A stretch of DNA of 64,000 nucleotides from Streptomyces ortus. GTDB lineage: Bacteria; Actinomycetota; Actinomycetes; Streptomycetales; Streptomycetaceae. Within the stretch, counting starts at the first letter, position 1; each line of letters begins with the position of its first letter. Both the position numbers and the translations under genes were made by a program. Below are positions 1-7,681 of the stretch, piece by piece. Where the stretch lies: the NCBI RefSeq assembly GCF_026341275.1, contig NZ_JAIFZO010000002.1, forward strand, positions 1,924,821 to 1,988,820. Direction: 5' to 3'. Under the pieces are notes generated by a model. The model was not told where the DNA came from, made no database searches, and saw nothing but the letters and a program-made list of their open reading frames with translations.

Positions 1-112
1 GCTCGCTGCGACACATACATTAGCGCAAGCAGGGGGGTGCTCCGCCAATCGGTAACCCGCCCGCGACCGACGCCGCCGCAAAGGACCGACTCACAAGAGG
101 AAGGGTGGCCCC

Positions 113-421
113 ATGCGCTACCGGCTCACGTTCGTCGTCGGAATGGCTCTGGGATACGTGCTCGGCACACGCGCCGGGCGCGAACGCTACGAGCAACTGA
201 GGAAGACCGCCCGGCAGGTCTCGCAGAACCCGGCGGTGCGCAACACCGCCGAGTCGGCGGCCCAGCAGGGACGGCAGTTCGCCGGGAAGGCGTTCCACGT
301 GGTGAGCGAGAAGGTCGGCGACCGGGTCCCCGACTCGGTCTCCGAGCGGGTCCGCTCCCTGCGCGAACGCAACGCGAACGGCACCCGCCCCGAGGACGAC
401 TGGGGTACGAGCAACACCTAG
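113..421 (+). CDS. YtxH-like small membrane-associated protein
   Basis: This 102-residue protein starts at an ATG preceded by a purine-rich ribosome binding site (AGAGGAAGGGTGG). Residues 4-19 form a short hydrophobic segment with glycines spaced as in a membrane helix. It is followed by the basic motif GTRAGRERYEQL and then a long charged, helical tail with no cysteines. The pattern of one glycine-rich membrane helix and a cytoplasmic amphipathic tail is that of YtxH-type general stress proteins, which are common in actinobacteria. No enzymatic motif is visible. It is followed 95 bases later by the FGGY kinase homologue and may share its transcript. The family call is by motif only, and the function is unknown. 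Confidence 0.7.
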   Translation: MRYRLTFVVGMALGYVLGTRAGRERYEQLRKTARQVSQNPAVRNTAESAAQQGRQFAGKAFHVVSEKVGDRVPDSVSERVRSLRERNANGTRPEDDWGTSNT

Positions 422-515
422 CCCCACTCCCCACGCACCCGTGGGCACCGGGCCGGGGGCACCCCGACGACGCCCACGGCCCGAGTCGGTGCCGCGATGC
501 GGCAGAATTTCCGCC

Positions 516-1970
516 ATGGGGATAGTCGCCGGGTTGGACAGTTCGCCCGATTTCACACGCATCGTCGTCTGCGACGCGGACAGCGGGGCCGTACTCCGGC
601 AGGGGTATGCCCCGCATCCGTTGGACGGCCCGGCGGAGGGCTCCCGGCCCTCGGACGTCGACCCGCAGGCCTGGCTGCTCTCCCTGGGCGAGGCCGCGGG
701 CGGCGGGCTCCTGGAGGGCGTCCAGGCCATCGGCGTGTCCGCACAGCAGAACGGCCTCGTCCCCGTCGACAGCCAGGGCAACACCATCCGCCCGGCGATG
801 GTCGGCGGGGACAAGCGTGCCCAGGTCGCCGCCGCCGATCTCGTCGACGCGCTCGGCGGGCGGGAGGCCTGGGCGCAGGCCGTGGGGTCGGTGCCGCAGG
901 CCGCCCAGCCGGTGACGAAGCTGCGCTGGCTCGCGCGGACCGAGCCCGAGGCGGCGGCGCGCACCGCGATGCTGCTCCAGGCGCACGACTGGCTGGTGTG
1001 GCAGCTGCTCGGCAGGCCCGCCCGCCGCACCACCGACCGGGGCGGCGCCTCCAGCACCGGGTACTGGTCGGCGGCGACCGGCGCGTACCGGCCGGATCTG
1101 GTGGAACTGGCGCTCGGCCACCAGGCGTTGCTGCCCGATGTGCTCGGGCCGTGGGAGGCCGCGGGGACGACCCCCGAGGGGCTGCTGATCTCGGCGGGCA
1201 CGGGCGAGACGATGGCGGCGGCCTTCGGTCTGGGCATCGGTCTCGGGGACGCGGTGGTGTCGCTCGGCGCCTCCGGTTCCGTGATGGCCGTCCACCACGA
1301 GGCGCTGGTCGACTCCTCCGGAATGATCACCTCGCTCGCGGACGCGACCGGCATGCACCTGCCGGTCGTCACCACCCTCAATGCCGTACGGGCCCTGCGC
1401 GGGGCCGCCGAACTGCTGGGCGTACCCGACCTGGAGGCCCTGTCGGATCTGGCGATGAAGTCGACGCCCGGTTCCCACGGGCTCGTCATGCTGCCGTATC
1501 TGGAGGGTGAGCGGACGCCGAACCTGCCGCACACGGCGGGCACGCTGGCCGGGCTGCGGCGCGAGTCGATGAAGCCCGAGCATCTGGCGCGGGCCGCCTT
1601 CGAGGGCATGCTGTGCGGGCTCGCCGACGCCCTGGACGTGCTGCGCAAGCGGGGCGTCGAGGTACGGCGGATCTTCCTGCTGGGCCAGGCCGCGGAGCTG
1701 AACGCCGTACAGGCGTGCGCGCCCGCGCTGCTCGGTACGCAGATCGTGGTGCCGCAGCCCGCGGACTACGCGGCGATCGGCGCGGCCCGGCAGGCCGCCT
1801 GGGCGCTCGGTGTCCAGCAGGGCACGATCCAGCCGGGTCTGCCGCCGGTCTGGCAGGGCGCGGCGGCGCAGGTCCTGGAGCCGGGCGAGGAGCTGGCGGT
1901 GGGACAGGCGGTGCGGCAGCAGTACGTGTCGGTGCGCAACCAGACCCACCCGGGCGCCTTCCGGTCCTGA
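516..1970 (+). CDS. FGGY-family carbohydrate kinase (xylulokinase-like), motifs degenerate
   Basis: The 484-residue protein has the two-domain FGGY sugar kinase layout. Recognisable family pieces are GVSAQQNG near residue 70, the SxGTGxTMAAAFGLG stretch near 227 and GERTPNLPHTAGTLAGL near 330. The start chosen is the ATG giving MGIVAGLDSS, which aligns with family N-termini; an upstream in-frame ATG would add 25 residues of unlike sequence. Several signature positions deviate. The N-terminal phosphate loop (normally DxGT) reads DSSPDF. The residue expected to be the catalytic aspartate appears as glutamate in GTGET. The C-terminal adenosine motif GGGAxS reads LGQAAEL. The nearest function by resemblance is D-xylulose phosphorylation, but activity is doubtful. 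No xylose isomerase or sugar transporter is adjacent. Confidence 0.75.
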   Translation: MGIVAGLDSSPDFTRIVVCDADSGAVLRQGYAPHPLDGPAEGSRPSDVDPQAWLLSLGEAAGGGLLEGVQAIGVSAQQNGLVPVDSQGNTIRPAMVGGDKRAQVAAADLVDALGGREAWAQAVGSVPQAAQPVTKLRWLARTEPEAAARTAMLLQAHDWLVWQLLGRPARRTTDRGGASSTGYWSAATGAYRPDLVELALGHQALLPDVLGPWEAAGTTPEGLLISAGTGETMAAAFGLGIGLGDAVVSLGASGSVMAVHHEALVDSSGMITSLADATGMHLPVVTTLNAVRALRGAAELLGVPDLEALSDLAMKSTPGSHGLVMLPYLEGERTPNLPHTAGTLAGLRRESMKPEHLARAAFEGMLCGLADALDVLRKRGVEVRRIFLLGQAAELNAVQACAPALLGTQIVVPQPADYAAIGAARQAAWALGVQQGTIQPGLPPVWQGAAAQVLEPGEELAVGQAVRQQYVSVRNQTHPGAFRS

Positions 1971-2156
1971 GAGCCTCTGGGGCCATCGGGGACCCGGTGG
2001 CGCGGGGCGTCTCGGGCGGCCTACGACTTCGGACCGATCCCCTCTCCGTTCTTGGCCCTCTCTTGGGTTAATCAGTTGAGGTAACACGGGGGGAGTGTTC
2101 GACGATGGGGGCCAAGGGCAACCAACCGCCCCGCCGCCGACCCCGAGAGACCCAGC

Positions 2157-3890
2157 GTGCTCATAAGACTTCTGCGTACCTATCTCACCCCGTACAAGAA
2201 ACCCATCGGCCTGCTCGTCCTGCTCCAGTTCCTGCAGACCTGCGCCACGCTTTTCCTGCCCACCCTGAACGCCGACATCATCGACAACGGTGTCGTGAAG
2301 GGCGACACGGGTTACATCCTTTCCTTCGGCGCCCTGATGATCGGCATCTCGCTGGCCCAGGTCGTCTGCAACATCGGCGCCGTCTACTACGGCGCCCGTA
2401 CGGCCTCCGCGGTCGGCCGGGACCTGCGGGCGGCCGTCTTCGACCGGGTGCAGTCGTTCTCCGCGCGTGAGCTGGGCCATTTCGGGGCGCCCTCCCTGAT
2501 CACCCGTACGACGAACGACGTCCAGCAGGTGCAGATGCTGGCCCTGATGACGTTCACGCTGCTGGTGTCGGCGCCGATCATGTGTGTGGGCGGCATCGTG
2601 CTGGCGCTCGGCCTGGACGTCCCGCTGTCCGGGGTGCTCCTCGCCGTCGTGCCGGTGCTCGGCATCTCGGTCAGCCTCATCGTGCGCCGGCTGCGACCGC
2701 TGTTCCGCACGATGCAGGTGCGCCTGGACACCGTGAACCGCGTGCTGCGCGAGCAGATCACCGGCAACCGCGTCATCCGTGCCTTCGTGCGCGACGCGTA
2801 CGAGGAGGAGCGGTTCCGCAAGGCGAACACCGACCTCACCGAGGTGTCGCTGGGCACCGGGCGGATGCTGGCGCTGATGTTCCCCATCGTCATGACCGTG
2901 GTGAACGTCTCGTCGATCGCGGTGGTGTGGTTCGGCGCCCACCGCATCGACAGCGGCGGGATGCAGATCGGCGCGCTGACCGCGTTCCTCGCCTATCTCA
3001 TGCAGATCGTGATGTCCGTGATGATGGCCACCTTCATGTTCATGATGGTGCCGCGTGCGGAGGTGTGCGCCGAGCGCATCCAGGAGGTCCTGGAGACCTC
3101 CAGCAGTGTGGTCCCGCCGAAGGCTCCGGTCCTTGAGCTGCGGCGGCACGGTCATCTGGAACTGCGCGGCGCCGGGTTCCGCTACCCGGGCGCCGAGGAG
3201 CCGGTCCTGAAGGCCGTCGACCTGGTGGCGCTGCCCGGGGAGACGACCGCGGTGATCGGTTCGACCGGCAGCGGCAAGTCGACACTCCTCGGGCTCGTCC
3301 CCCGGCTGTTCGACGCCACGGACGGACAGGTGCTGGTCGACGGCGTCGACGTCCGCACGGTCGGGCCGCGGCTGCTGGCGCGCACGGTGAGCCTCGTACC
3401 GCAGAAGCCGTATCTGTTCGCGGGGACGGTGGCGACCAACCTGCGGTACGGGAATCCGGACGCCACGGACGAGGAGCTGTGGCACGCGCTGGAGGTGGCG
3501 CAGGCCAAGGGGTTCGTGGAAGGGCTTGAGAACGGGCTCGACGCCACGATCGCGCAGGGCGGCACGAACGTGTCCGGCGGTCAGCGGCAGCGGCTCGCCA
3601 TCGCCCGGACCCTCGTACAGCGTCCCGAGATCTATCTCTTCGACGACTCGTTCTCGGCGCTCGACTACGCGACGGACGCGGCGCTGCGTGCGGCGCTCGC
3701 GCGGGAGACCGCCGAGGCGACCGTCGTGATCGTCGCCCAGCGGGTGTCGACCATCCGCGACGCCGACCGGATCGTGGTCCTCGACGAGGGCCGGGTCGTC
3801 GGGACCGGCCGCCACCACGAGCTGATGGCGGACAACGAGACCTACCGGGAGATCGTGCTCTCGCAGCTGACGGAAGCGGAGGCAGCCTGA
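2157..3890 (+). CDS. ABC exporter subunit A (transmembrane-NBD half transporter)
   Basis: This is a 577-residue half transporter: an N-terminal six-helix exporter domain (about residues 1-310) and a C-terminal nucleotide-binding domain. Walker A is GSTGSGKST near residue 366, the signature SGGQRQR is near 472 and Walker B is IYLFDDSFSALD near 490. The catalytic glutamate after Walker B is replaced by aspartate, as in the non-catalytic site of heterodimeric exporters. The start is GTG. The stop codon overlaps the start of the next half transporter (TGATG), so the two are translationally coupled partners. The substrate cannot be read from the sequence; drugs, lipids or peptides are possible. 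A weak GTTA-N11-TAAC dyad at 2067-2085 in the leader may be part of the promoter region. Confidence 0.9.
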   Translation: MLIRLLRTYLTPYKKPIGLLVLLQFLQTCATLFLPTLNADIIDNGVVKGDTGYILSFGALMIGISLAQVVCNIGAVYYGARTASAVGRDLRAAVFDRVQSFSARELGHFGAPSLITRTTNDVQQVQMLALMTFTLLVSAPIMCVGGIVLALGLDVPLSGVLLAVVPVLGISVSLIVRRLRPLFRTMQVRLDTVNRVLREQITGNRVIRAFVRDAYEEERFRKANTDLTEVSLGTGRMLALMFPIVMTVVNVSSIAVVWFGAHRIDSGGMQIGALTAFLAYLMQIVMSVMMATFMFMMVPRAEVCAERIQEVLETSSSVVPPKAPVLELRRHGHLELRGAGFRYPGAEEPVLKAVDLVALPGETTAVIGSTGSGKSTLLGLVPRLFDATDGQVLVDGVDVRTVGPRLLARTVSLVPQKPYLFAGTVATNLRYGNPDATDEELWHALEVAQAKGFVEGLENGLDATIAQGGTNVSGGQRQRLAIARTLVQRPEIYLFDDSFSALDYATDAALRAALARETAEATVVIVAQRVSTIRDADRIVVLDEGRVVGTGRHHELMADNETYREIVLSQLTEAEAA

Positions 3891-5818
3891 TGGCCGGGCC
3901 CATGGGGCGCATGCTGGCCGGGTCGGGACCCGACCAGCACTCGATGGATTTCAAGGGGTCGGGCAAACGGCTGCTGTCGCAGTTCAAACCGCAGCGCACC
4001 ACGCTGTACGTGATGCTCACCGCCGTGGTCTGCAGTGTGGGCCTGTCGGTCCTCGGGCCGAAGATCCTGGGGCGGGCCACCGACCTGGTCTTCGCGGGGG
4101 TCGTCGGACGGGAGCTGCCCGCCGGGCAGTCGAAGGCCGAGGTGCTCGCGGCGATGCGGGAGCGCGGCGACGGCGGGATGGCCGACATGCTCTCGGGCAC
4201 GGACTTCACCCCGGGCCAGGGCATCGACTTCGAGGCGGTCGGGGAGGTCCTGGGGATCGCGCTGGTGGCGTTCCTGCTGGCCGGTCTGCTGATGGCGGTC
4301 GCGACGCGGCTGGTGAACCGGGCCGTCAACCTGACGATGTACAAGATGCGCGAGGACGTGCAGACCAAGCTGTCGCGGCTGCCGCTCTCCTACTTCGACA
4401 AGCGTCAGCGCGGTGAGGTGCTCAGCCGCGCCACGAACGACATCGACAACATCGGGCAGACCCTTCAGCAGTCGATGGGCCAGCTCGTCAACTCGCTGCT
4501 GACCATCGTCGGCGTGCTGATCATGATGTTCTACGTGTCGTGGCTGCTCGCGCTCGTCGCGCTCGTCACCGTGCCCCTGTCGTTCGTCGTGGCGACCCGG
4601 GTGGGCAAGCGGTCGCAGCCGCACTTCGTGCAGCAGTGGCGCACCACCGGCAAGCTCAACGCGCACATCGAGGAGATGTACACCGGGCACAACCTGGTGA
4701 AGGTCTTCGGACGGCAGGACGAGTCGGCGGCGCAGTTCGCCGAGGAGAACGACAAGCTGTACGAGGCCGGGTTCCGGGCGCAGTTCAACAGCGGGGTCAT
4801 GCAGCCGCTGATGATGTTCGTGTCGAACCTCAACTACGTGCTGGTGGCGGTGGTGGGCGGGCTGCGCGTCGCGTCCGGCTCGCTCTCGATCGGTGACGTA
4901 CAGGCCTTCATCCAGTACTCCCGGCAGTTCTCCATGCCGCTCACGCAGGTCGCCTCCATGGCGAACCTCGTGCAGTCCGGGGTCGCCTCGGCGGAGCGGA
5001 TCTTCGAGCTGCTCGACGCCGAGGAGCAGGAGGCCGACCCGGTGACGGGGGCGCGTCCGAAGGAGCTGCGGGGGCGGGTCGCCCTTGAGGGGGTCTCCTT
5101 CCGGTACGACCCGGAGAAGCCGCTCATCGAGGACCTGTCGCTGTCGGTGGAGCCGGGCCACACGGTCGCGATCGTGGGCCCGACGGGCGCCGGCAAGACG
5201 ACGCTCGTGAACCTGCTGATGCGCTTCTACGAGACCACCGGCGGCCGGATCACCCTCGACGGGGTCGACATCGCCACGATGTCCCGCGACGAACTGCGGG
5301 CCGGCATCGGCATGGTGCTGCAGGACACCTGGCTGTTCGGGGGCACGATCGCGGAGAACATCGCGTACGGGGCCTCGTCCGAGGTGACTCGCGGGGAGAT
5401 CGAGGAGGCGGCTCGGGCGGCCCACGCGGACCGGTTCGTGCGGACGCTGCCCGACGGGTACGACACCGTCATCGACGACGAGGGGTCCGGGGTGAGCGCG
5501 GGTGAGAAGCAGCTCATCACGATCGCCCGGGCGTTCCTGTCCGATCCGGTGATCCTCGTTCTCGACGAGGCGACGAGTTCCGTGGACACGCGGACCGAGG
5601 TGCTCATCCAGAAGGCGATGGCGAAGCTCGCGCACGGTCGTACGTCGTTCGTCATCGCGCACCGTCTGTCGACGATTCGCGACGCCGACACGATTCTCGT
5701 CATGGAGGACGGGGCGATCGTGGAACAGGGCGCGCACGCGGATCTGCTGGCGGCGGGGGGCGCGTACGCACGCCTGTACAAGGCCCAGTTCGCCCAGGCG
5801 GCGGTAGAGGTGGACTGA
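3890..5818 (+). CDS. ABC exporter subunit B (transmembrane-NBD half transporter)
   Basis: The 642-residue partner of the preceding subunit has the same membrane-NBD order. It carries a roughly 55-residue insertion between the first two membrane helices (about residues 70-120), probably an extracytoplasmic loop. Walker A GPTGAGKTT is near residue 428. Walker B VILVLDEATSSVD near 552 keeps the catalytic glutamate. The signature is SAGEKQL instead of SGGQ. In a head-to-tail heterodimer this pairs its altered signature with the degenerate Walker B of subunit A and leaves one intact site, the classic asymmetric exporter arrangement. Its ATG overlaps the upstream stop. It is followed by a strong hairpin of the dispersed repeat family, and the next gene is convergent. 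Confidence 0.9.
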   Translation: MAGPMGRMLAGSGPDQHSMDFKGSGKRLLSQFKPQRTTLYVMLTAVVCSVGLSVLGPKILGRATDLVFAGVVGRELPAGQSKAEVLAAMRERGDGGMADMLSGTDFTPGQGIDFEAVGEVLGIALVAFLLAGLLMAVATRLVNRAVNLTMYKMREDVQTKLSRLPLSYFDKRQRGEVLSRATNDIDNIGQTLQQSMGQLVNSLLTIVGVLIMMFYVSWLLALVALVTVPLSFVVATRVGKRSQPHFVQQWRTTGKLNAHIEEMYTGHNLVKVFGRQDESAAQFAEENDKLYEAGFRAQFNSGVMQPLMMFVSNLNYVLVAVVGGLRVASGSLSIGDVQAFIQYSRQFSMPLTQVASMANLVQSGVASAERIFELLDAEEQEADPVTGARPKELRGRVALEGVSFRYDPEKPLIEDLSLSVEPGHTVAIVGPTGAGKTTLVNLLMRFYETTGGRITLDGVDIATMSRDELRAGIGMVLQDTWLFGGTIAENIAYGASSEVTRGEIEEAARAAHADRFVRTLPDGYDTVIDDEGSGVSAGEKQLITIARAFLSDPVILVLDEATSSVDTRTEVLIQKAMAKLAHGRTSFVIAHRLSTIRDADTILVMEDGAIVEQGAHADLLAAGGAYARLYKAQFAQAAVEVD

Positions 5819-5859
5819 CCCCTTCCCGTCACGTACGCGGGGCTCCGCCCCGAACCGTT

Positions 5860-5906
5860 GCGCAGTTCCCCGCGCCCTGGGTACCCAGGGGCGCGGGGAA
5901 CTGCGC
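5860..5906. terminator. Palindromic GTTCCCCGCGCCC repeat acting as bidirectional terminator
   Basis: Two inverted copies of the dispersed GCGCAGTTCCCCGCGCCC unit face each other across a GTAC centre. They form a stem of about 21 bp with a single bulged base. The site lies between the convergent ABC exporter and sigma factor genes, where a bidirectional terminator is expected. Confidence 0.6.
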
Positions 5907-5991
5907 GAGCGCGCAGCGCGACAGGGGGCGAGGGGCGCAGCCCCGGCACGTGGTCGGGAACGGGAAGGGGCGGCGGGGGCGAGGAGAAGCC

Positions 5992-6168
5992 CTAGGGTCT
6001 GTCTGACAATTCCCGTCTGCCGCGCGACGCCATGCACGCACTCGCCGCACCGGGCGCAGAGCCGAGTACGTCCAGTACGAGGCTCTACGCCCGGCACACC
6101 GAGAGCACGCACCTGACGCCGCGCAGCCGCCCTACGGGCGACGACGGGAATTGTCAGACAGACCCTAG
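5992..6168. mobile_element. MITE-like palindromic element abutting the hrdA stop codon
   Basis: The element begins and ends with a perfect 26-bp inverted repeat: 5992-6017 and 6143-6168, outermost bases CTAGGGTCTGTCTGAC. The interior is itself an imperfect palindrome centred near 6079, for example CCGGGCGCAGAGCC pairing with GGCTCTACGCCCGG. It encodes no transposase. The outer CTAG on both sides could be a duplicated target, matching the CTAG/YTAR target preference of IS5-family elements (inference). The right-hand CTAG supplies the TAG stop of the sigma factor gene. The whole 177 bases could fold as one long hairpin and may also terminate transcription. Confidence 0.65.
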
Positions 6169-7514
6169 TCCAAGTAGCCCCTCAGCTGGTCCGCGAACGC
6201 GTGGTCGCGGAGTTTGTTGAGGGTCTTGGACTCGATCTGGCGGATCCGCTCGCGGGTGACGCCGAAGATCCGCCCGATCTCCTCCAGCGTTCGGGGACGG
6301 CCGTCCGCCAGCCCGTACCGGAGTTGGACGACCTTCCGCTCACGCTCACCGAGCGTCGAGAGAACCGCCTCCAGATGCTCCCGCAGCAGCAGGAACGCGG
6401 CCGACTCCACGGGACTCGTCGCGTCCCCGTCCTCGATGAGGTCACCGAGGGCGACATCGTCCTCCTCCCCCACCGGCGCGTGGAGGGACACCGGCTCCTG
6501 CGCCAGCCGCAGCACCTCGCTGACCCGCTCACTGGACAGGTCGAGATGCGCGCCGACCTCGTCGGGCGTCGGCTCGTACCCCCGCTCCTGGAGCATCCGC
6601 CGCTGAACCCGCACGACCCGGTTGATGAGCTCGACCACGTGCACGGGGACCCGTATCGTGCGGGCCTGGTCGGCGAGCGCCCGGGACATGGCCTGGCGGA
6701 TCCACCAGGTCGCGTACGTCGAGAACTTGTATCCGCGGGCGTAGTCGAACTTCTCGACCGCCCTGATCAGCCCCAGGTTGCCTTCCTGGACCAGGTCGAG
6801 CATGGTCAGCCCGCGCCCCACGTACCGCTTGGCGACGGAGACGACGAGGCGCAGGTTGGCCTCGATCAGGCGGCGTTTGGCCATCCGGCCCATGACCACC
6901 AGTTTGTCGAGGTCCAGGGCGAGTTGACTGTCGAGGTCGGAGGCCAGCCGGAGTTTCTCCTCGGCGAAGAGGCCCGCTTCGACCCGGCGGGCCAGTTCGA
7001 CCTCCTCCACCGCCGTGAGCAGCGGTATCCGGCCGATCTCCCGCAGGTACTGGCGGAACAGGTCGGAGGAGGGCGCGCCGGTGTCCGCACGTCCGCGCGG
7101 CGCTTCCACCGGCTCCGGCGTCTCGGCCTCGCTCTCCACCAGGACGGCGGCGGGCGGCTCCGGCGTACTCTCCGGTTCCGGTGCGCTCTCGGGGTGCCGG
7201 GCGGCACGCTTCTGCGGTGGTACGGCCGCGAGGACATCGGCGTCGGTGTCCTTGTGCGCGGGCGGCGCGGGTGGCGCGGGGGTCGTGCTGTTGCCGGTCA
7301 GGGTCTGGGTCTGCACGGGGGCGACCTCCAGGAATGTCGCTGCTGGGGCGTGCGGCAGCGGTACGTCGGGGATGGGGTCGACGGCCTTGCCGCTGTCCAT
7401 CCCGAAGTCATTGAGCGGAACCGCGGGGACTTCGGACCCGTCGCGTTCGGGTCGGCCGCGCTCCGAGGACTCAGGCACCGGAACCCAGTGTGGAGTACGA
7501 CACATCCTCGCCAC
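6165..7514 (-). CDS. hrdA: Primary-type RNA polymerase sigma factor (HrdA-like)
   Basis: This 449-residue sigma-70 factor has a long acidic, proline-rich N-terminal extension of about 145 residues. Region 1.2 ([17 protein letters not shown]) follows near residue 150, then regions 2.1-2.4 ([54 protein letters not shown]), region 3 and a region 4.2 helix-turn-helix ([19 protein letters not shown]). These are group 1/2 (RpoD/Hrd) features, not ECF. The position directly downstream of dnaG matches hrdA as I remember it in S. coelicolor, a non-essential paralogue of HrdB. The GTG start has no strong ribosome binding site; ATG starts at residues 4 and 39 are alternatives. The stop codon lies in the terminal repeat of the MITE-like element. 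Confidence 0.85.
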   Translation of the reverse strand: MARMCRTPHWVPVPESSERGRPERDGSEVPAVPLNDFGMDSGKAVDPIPDVPLPHAPAATFLEVAPVQTQTLTGNSTTPAPPAPPAHKDTDADVLAAVPPQKRAARHPESAPEPESTPEPPAAVLVESEAETPEPVEAPRGRADTGAPSSDLFRQYLREIGRIPLLTAVEEVELARRVEAGLFAEEKLRLASDLDSQLALDLDKLVVMGRMAKRRLIEANLRLVVSVAKRYVGRGLTMLDLVQEGNLGLIRAVEKFDYARGYKFSTYATWWIRQAMSRALADQARTIRVPVHVVELINRVVRVQRRMLQERGYEPTPDEVGAHLDLSSERVSEVLRLAQEPVSLHAPVGEEDDVALGDLIEDGDATSPVESAAFLLLREHLEAVLSTLGERERKVVQLRYGLADGRPRTLEEIGRIFGVTRERIRQIESKTLNKLRDHAFADQLRGYLD

Positions 7515-7681
7515 GAGGGGCGTGCGGTGACTTTTTGAGTCCTGTCCGTGACTGCCTGGTTACCCTCGCGGAAGGTATGTGTGCTTCTGTGCACCCTGAT
7601 CTGGGACGTTCCCCGAGGTGTCCGGTTCCCGATCCGGTTCGTGGTCCGGTTTCCGGCCCGGGGCCCGCCGCGTCGGCCCGC

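Noticed and set aside
126..3818. A 1230-codon open frame on the minus strand opposite the kinase and ABC genes
   Set aside because: It is antisense to three well-supported genes, is rich in Arg/His/Gly/Pro as expected of a high-GC shadow frame, and shows no domain.
6032..6220. Small ORF starting inside the MITE-like palindrome
   Set aside because: It lies in palindromic non-coding DNA, has no ribosome binding site and crosses into the 3' end of the sigma gene.
6201..7538. Long plus-strand frame opposite the sigma factor gene
   Set aside because: It is a shadow of a fully conserved sigma-70 gene with all sigma regions intact.
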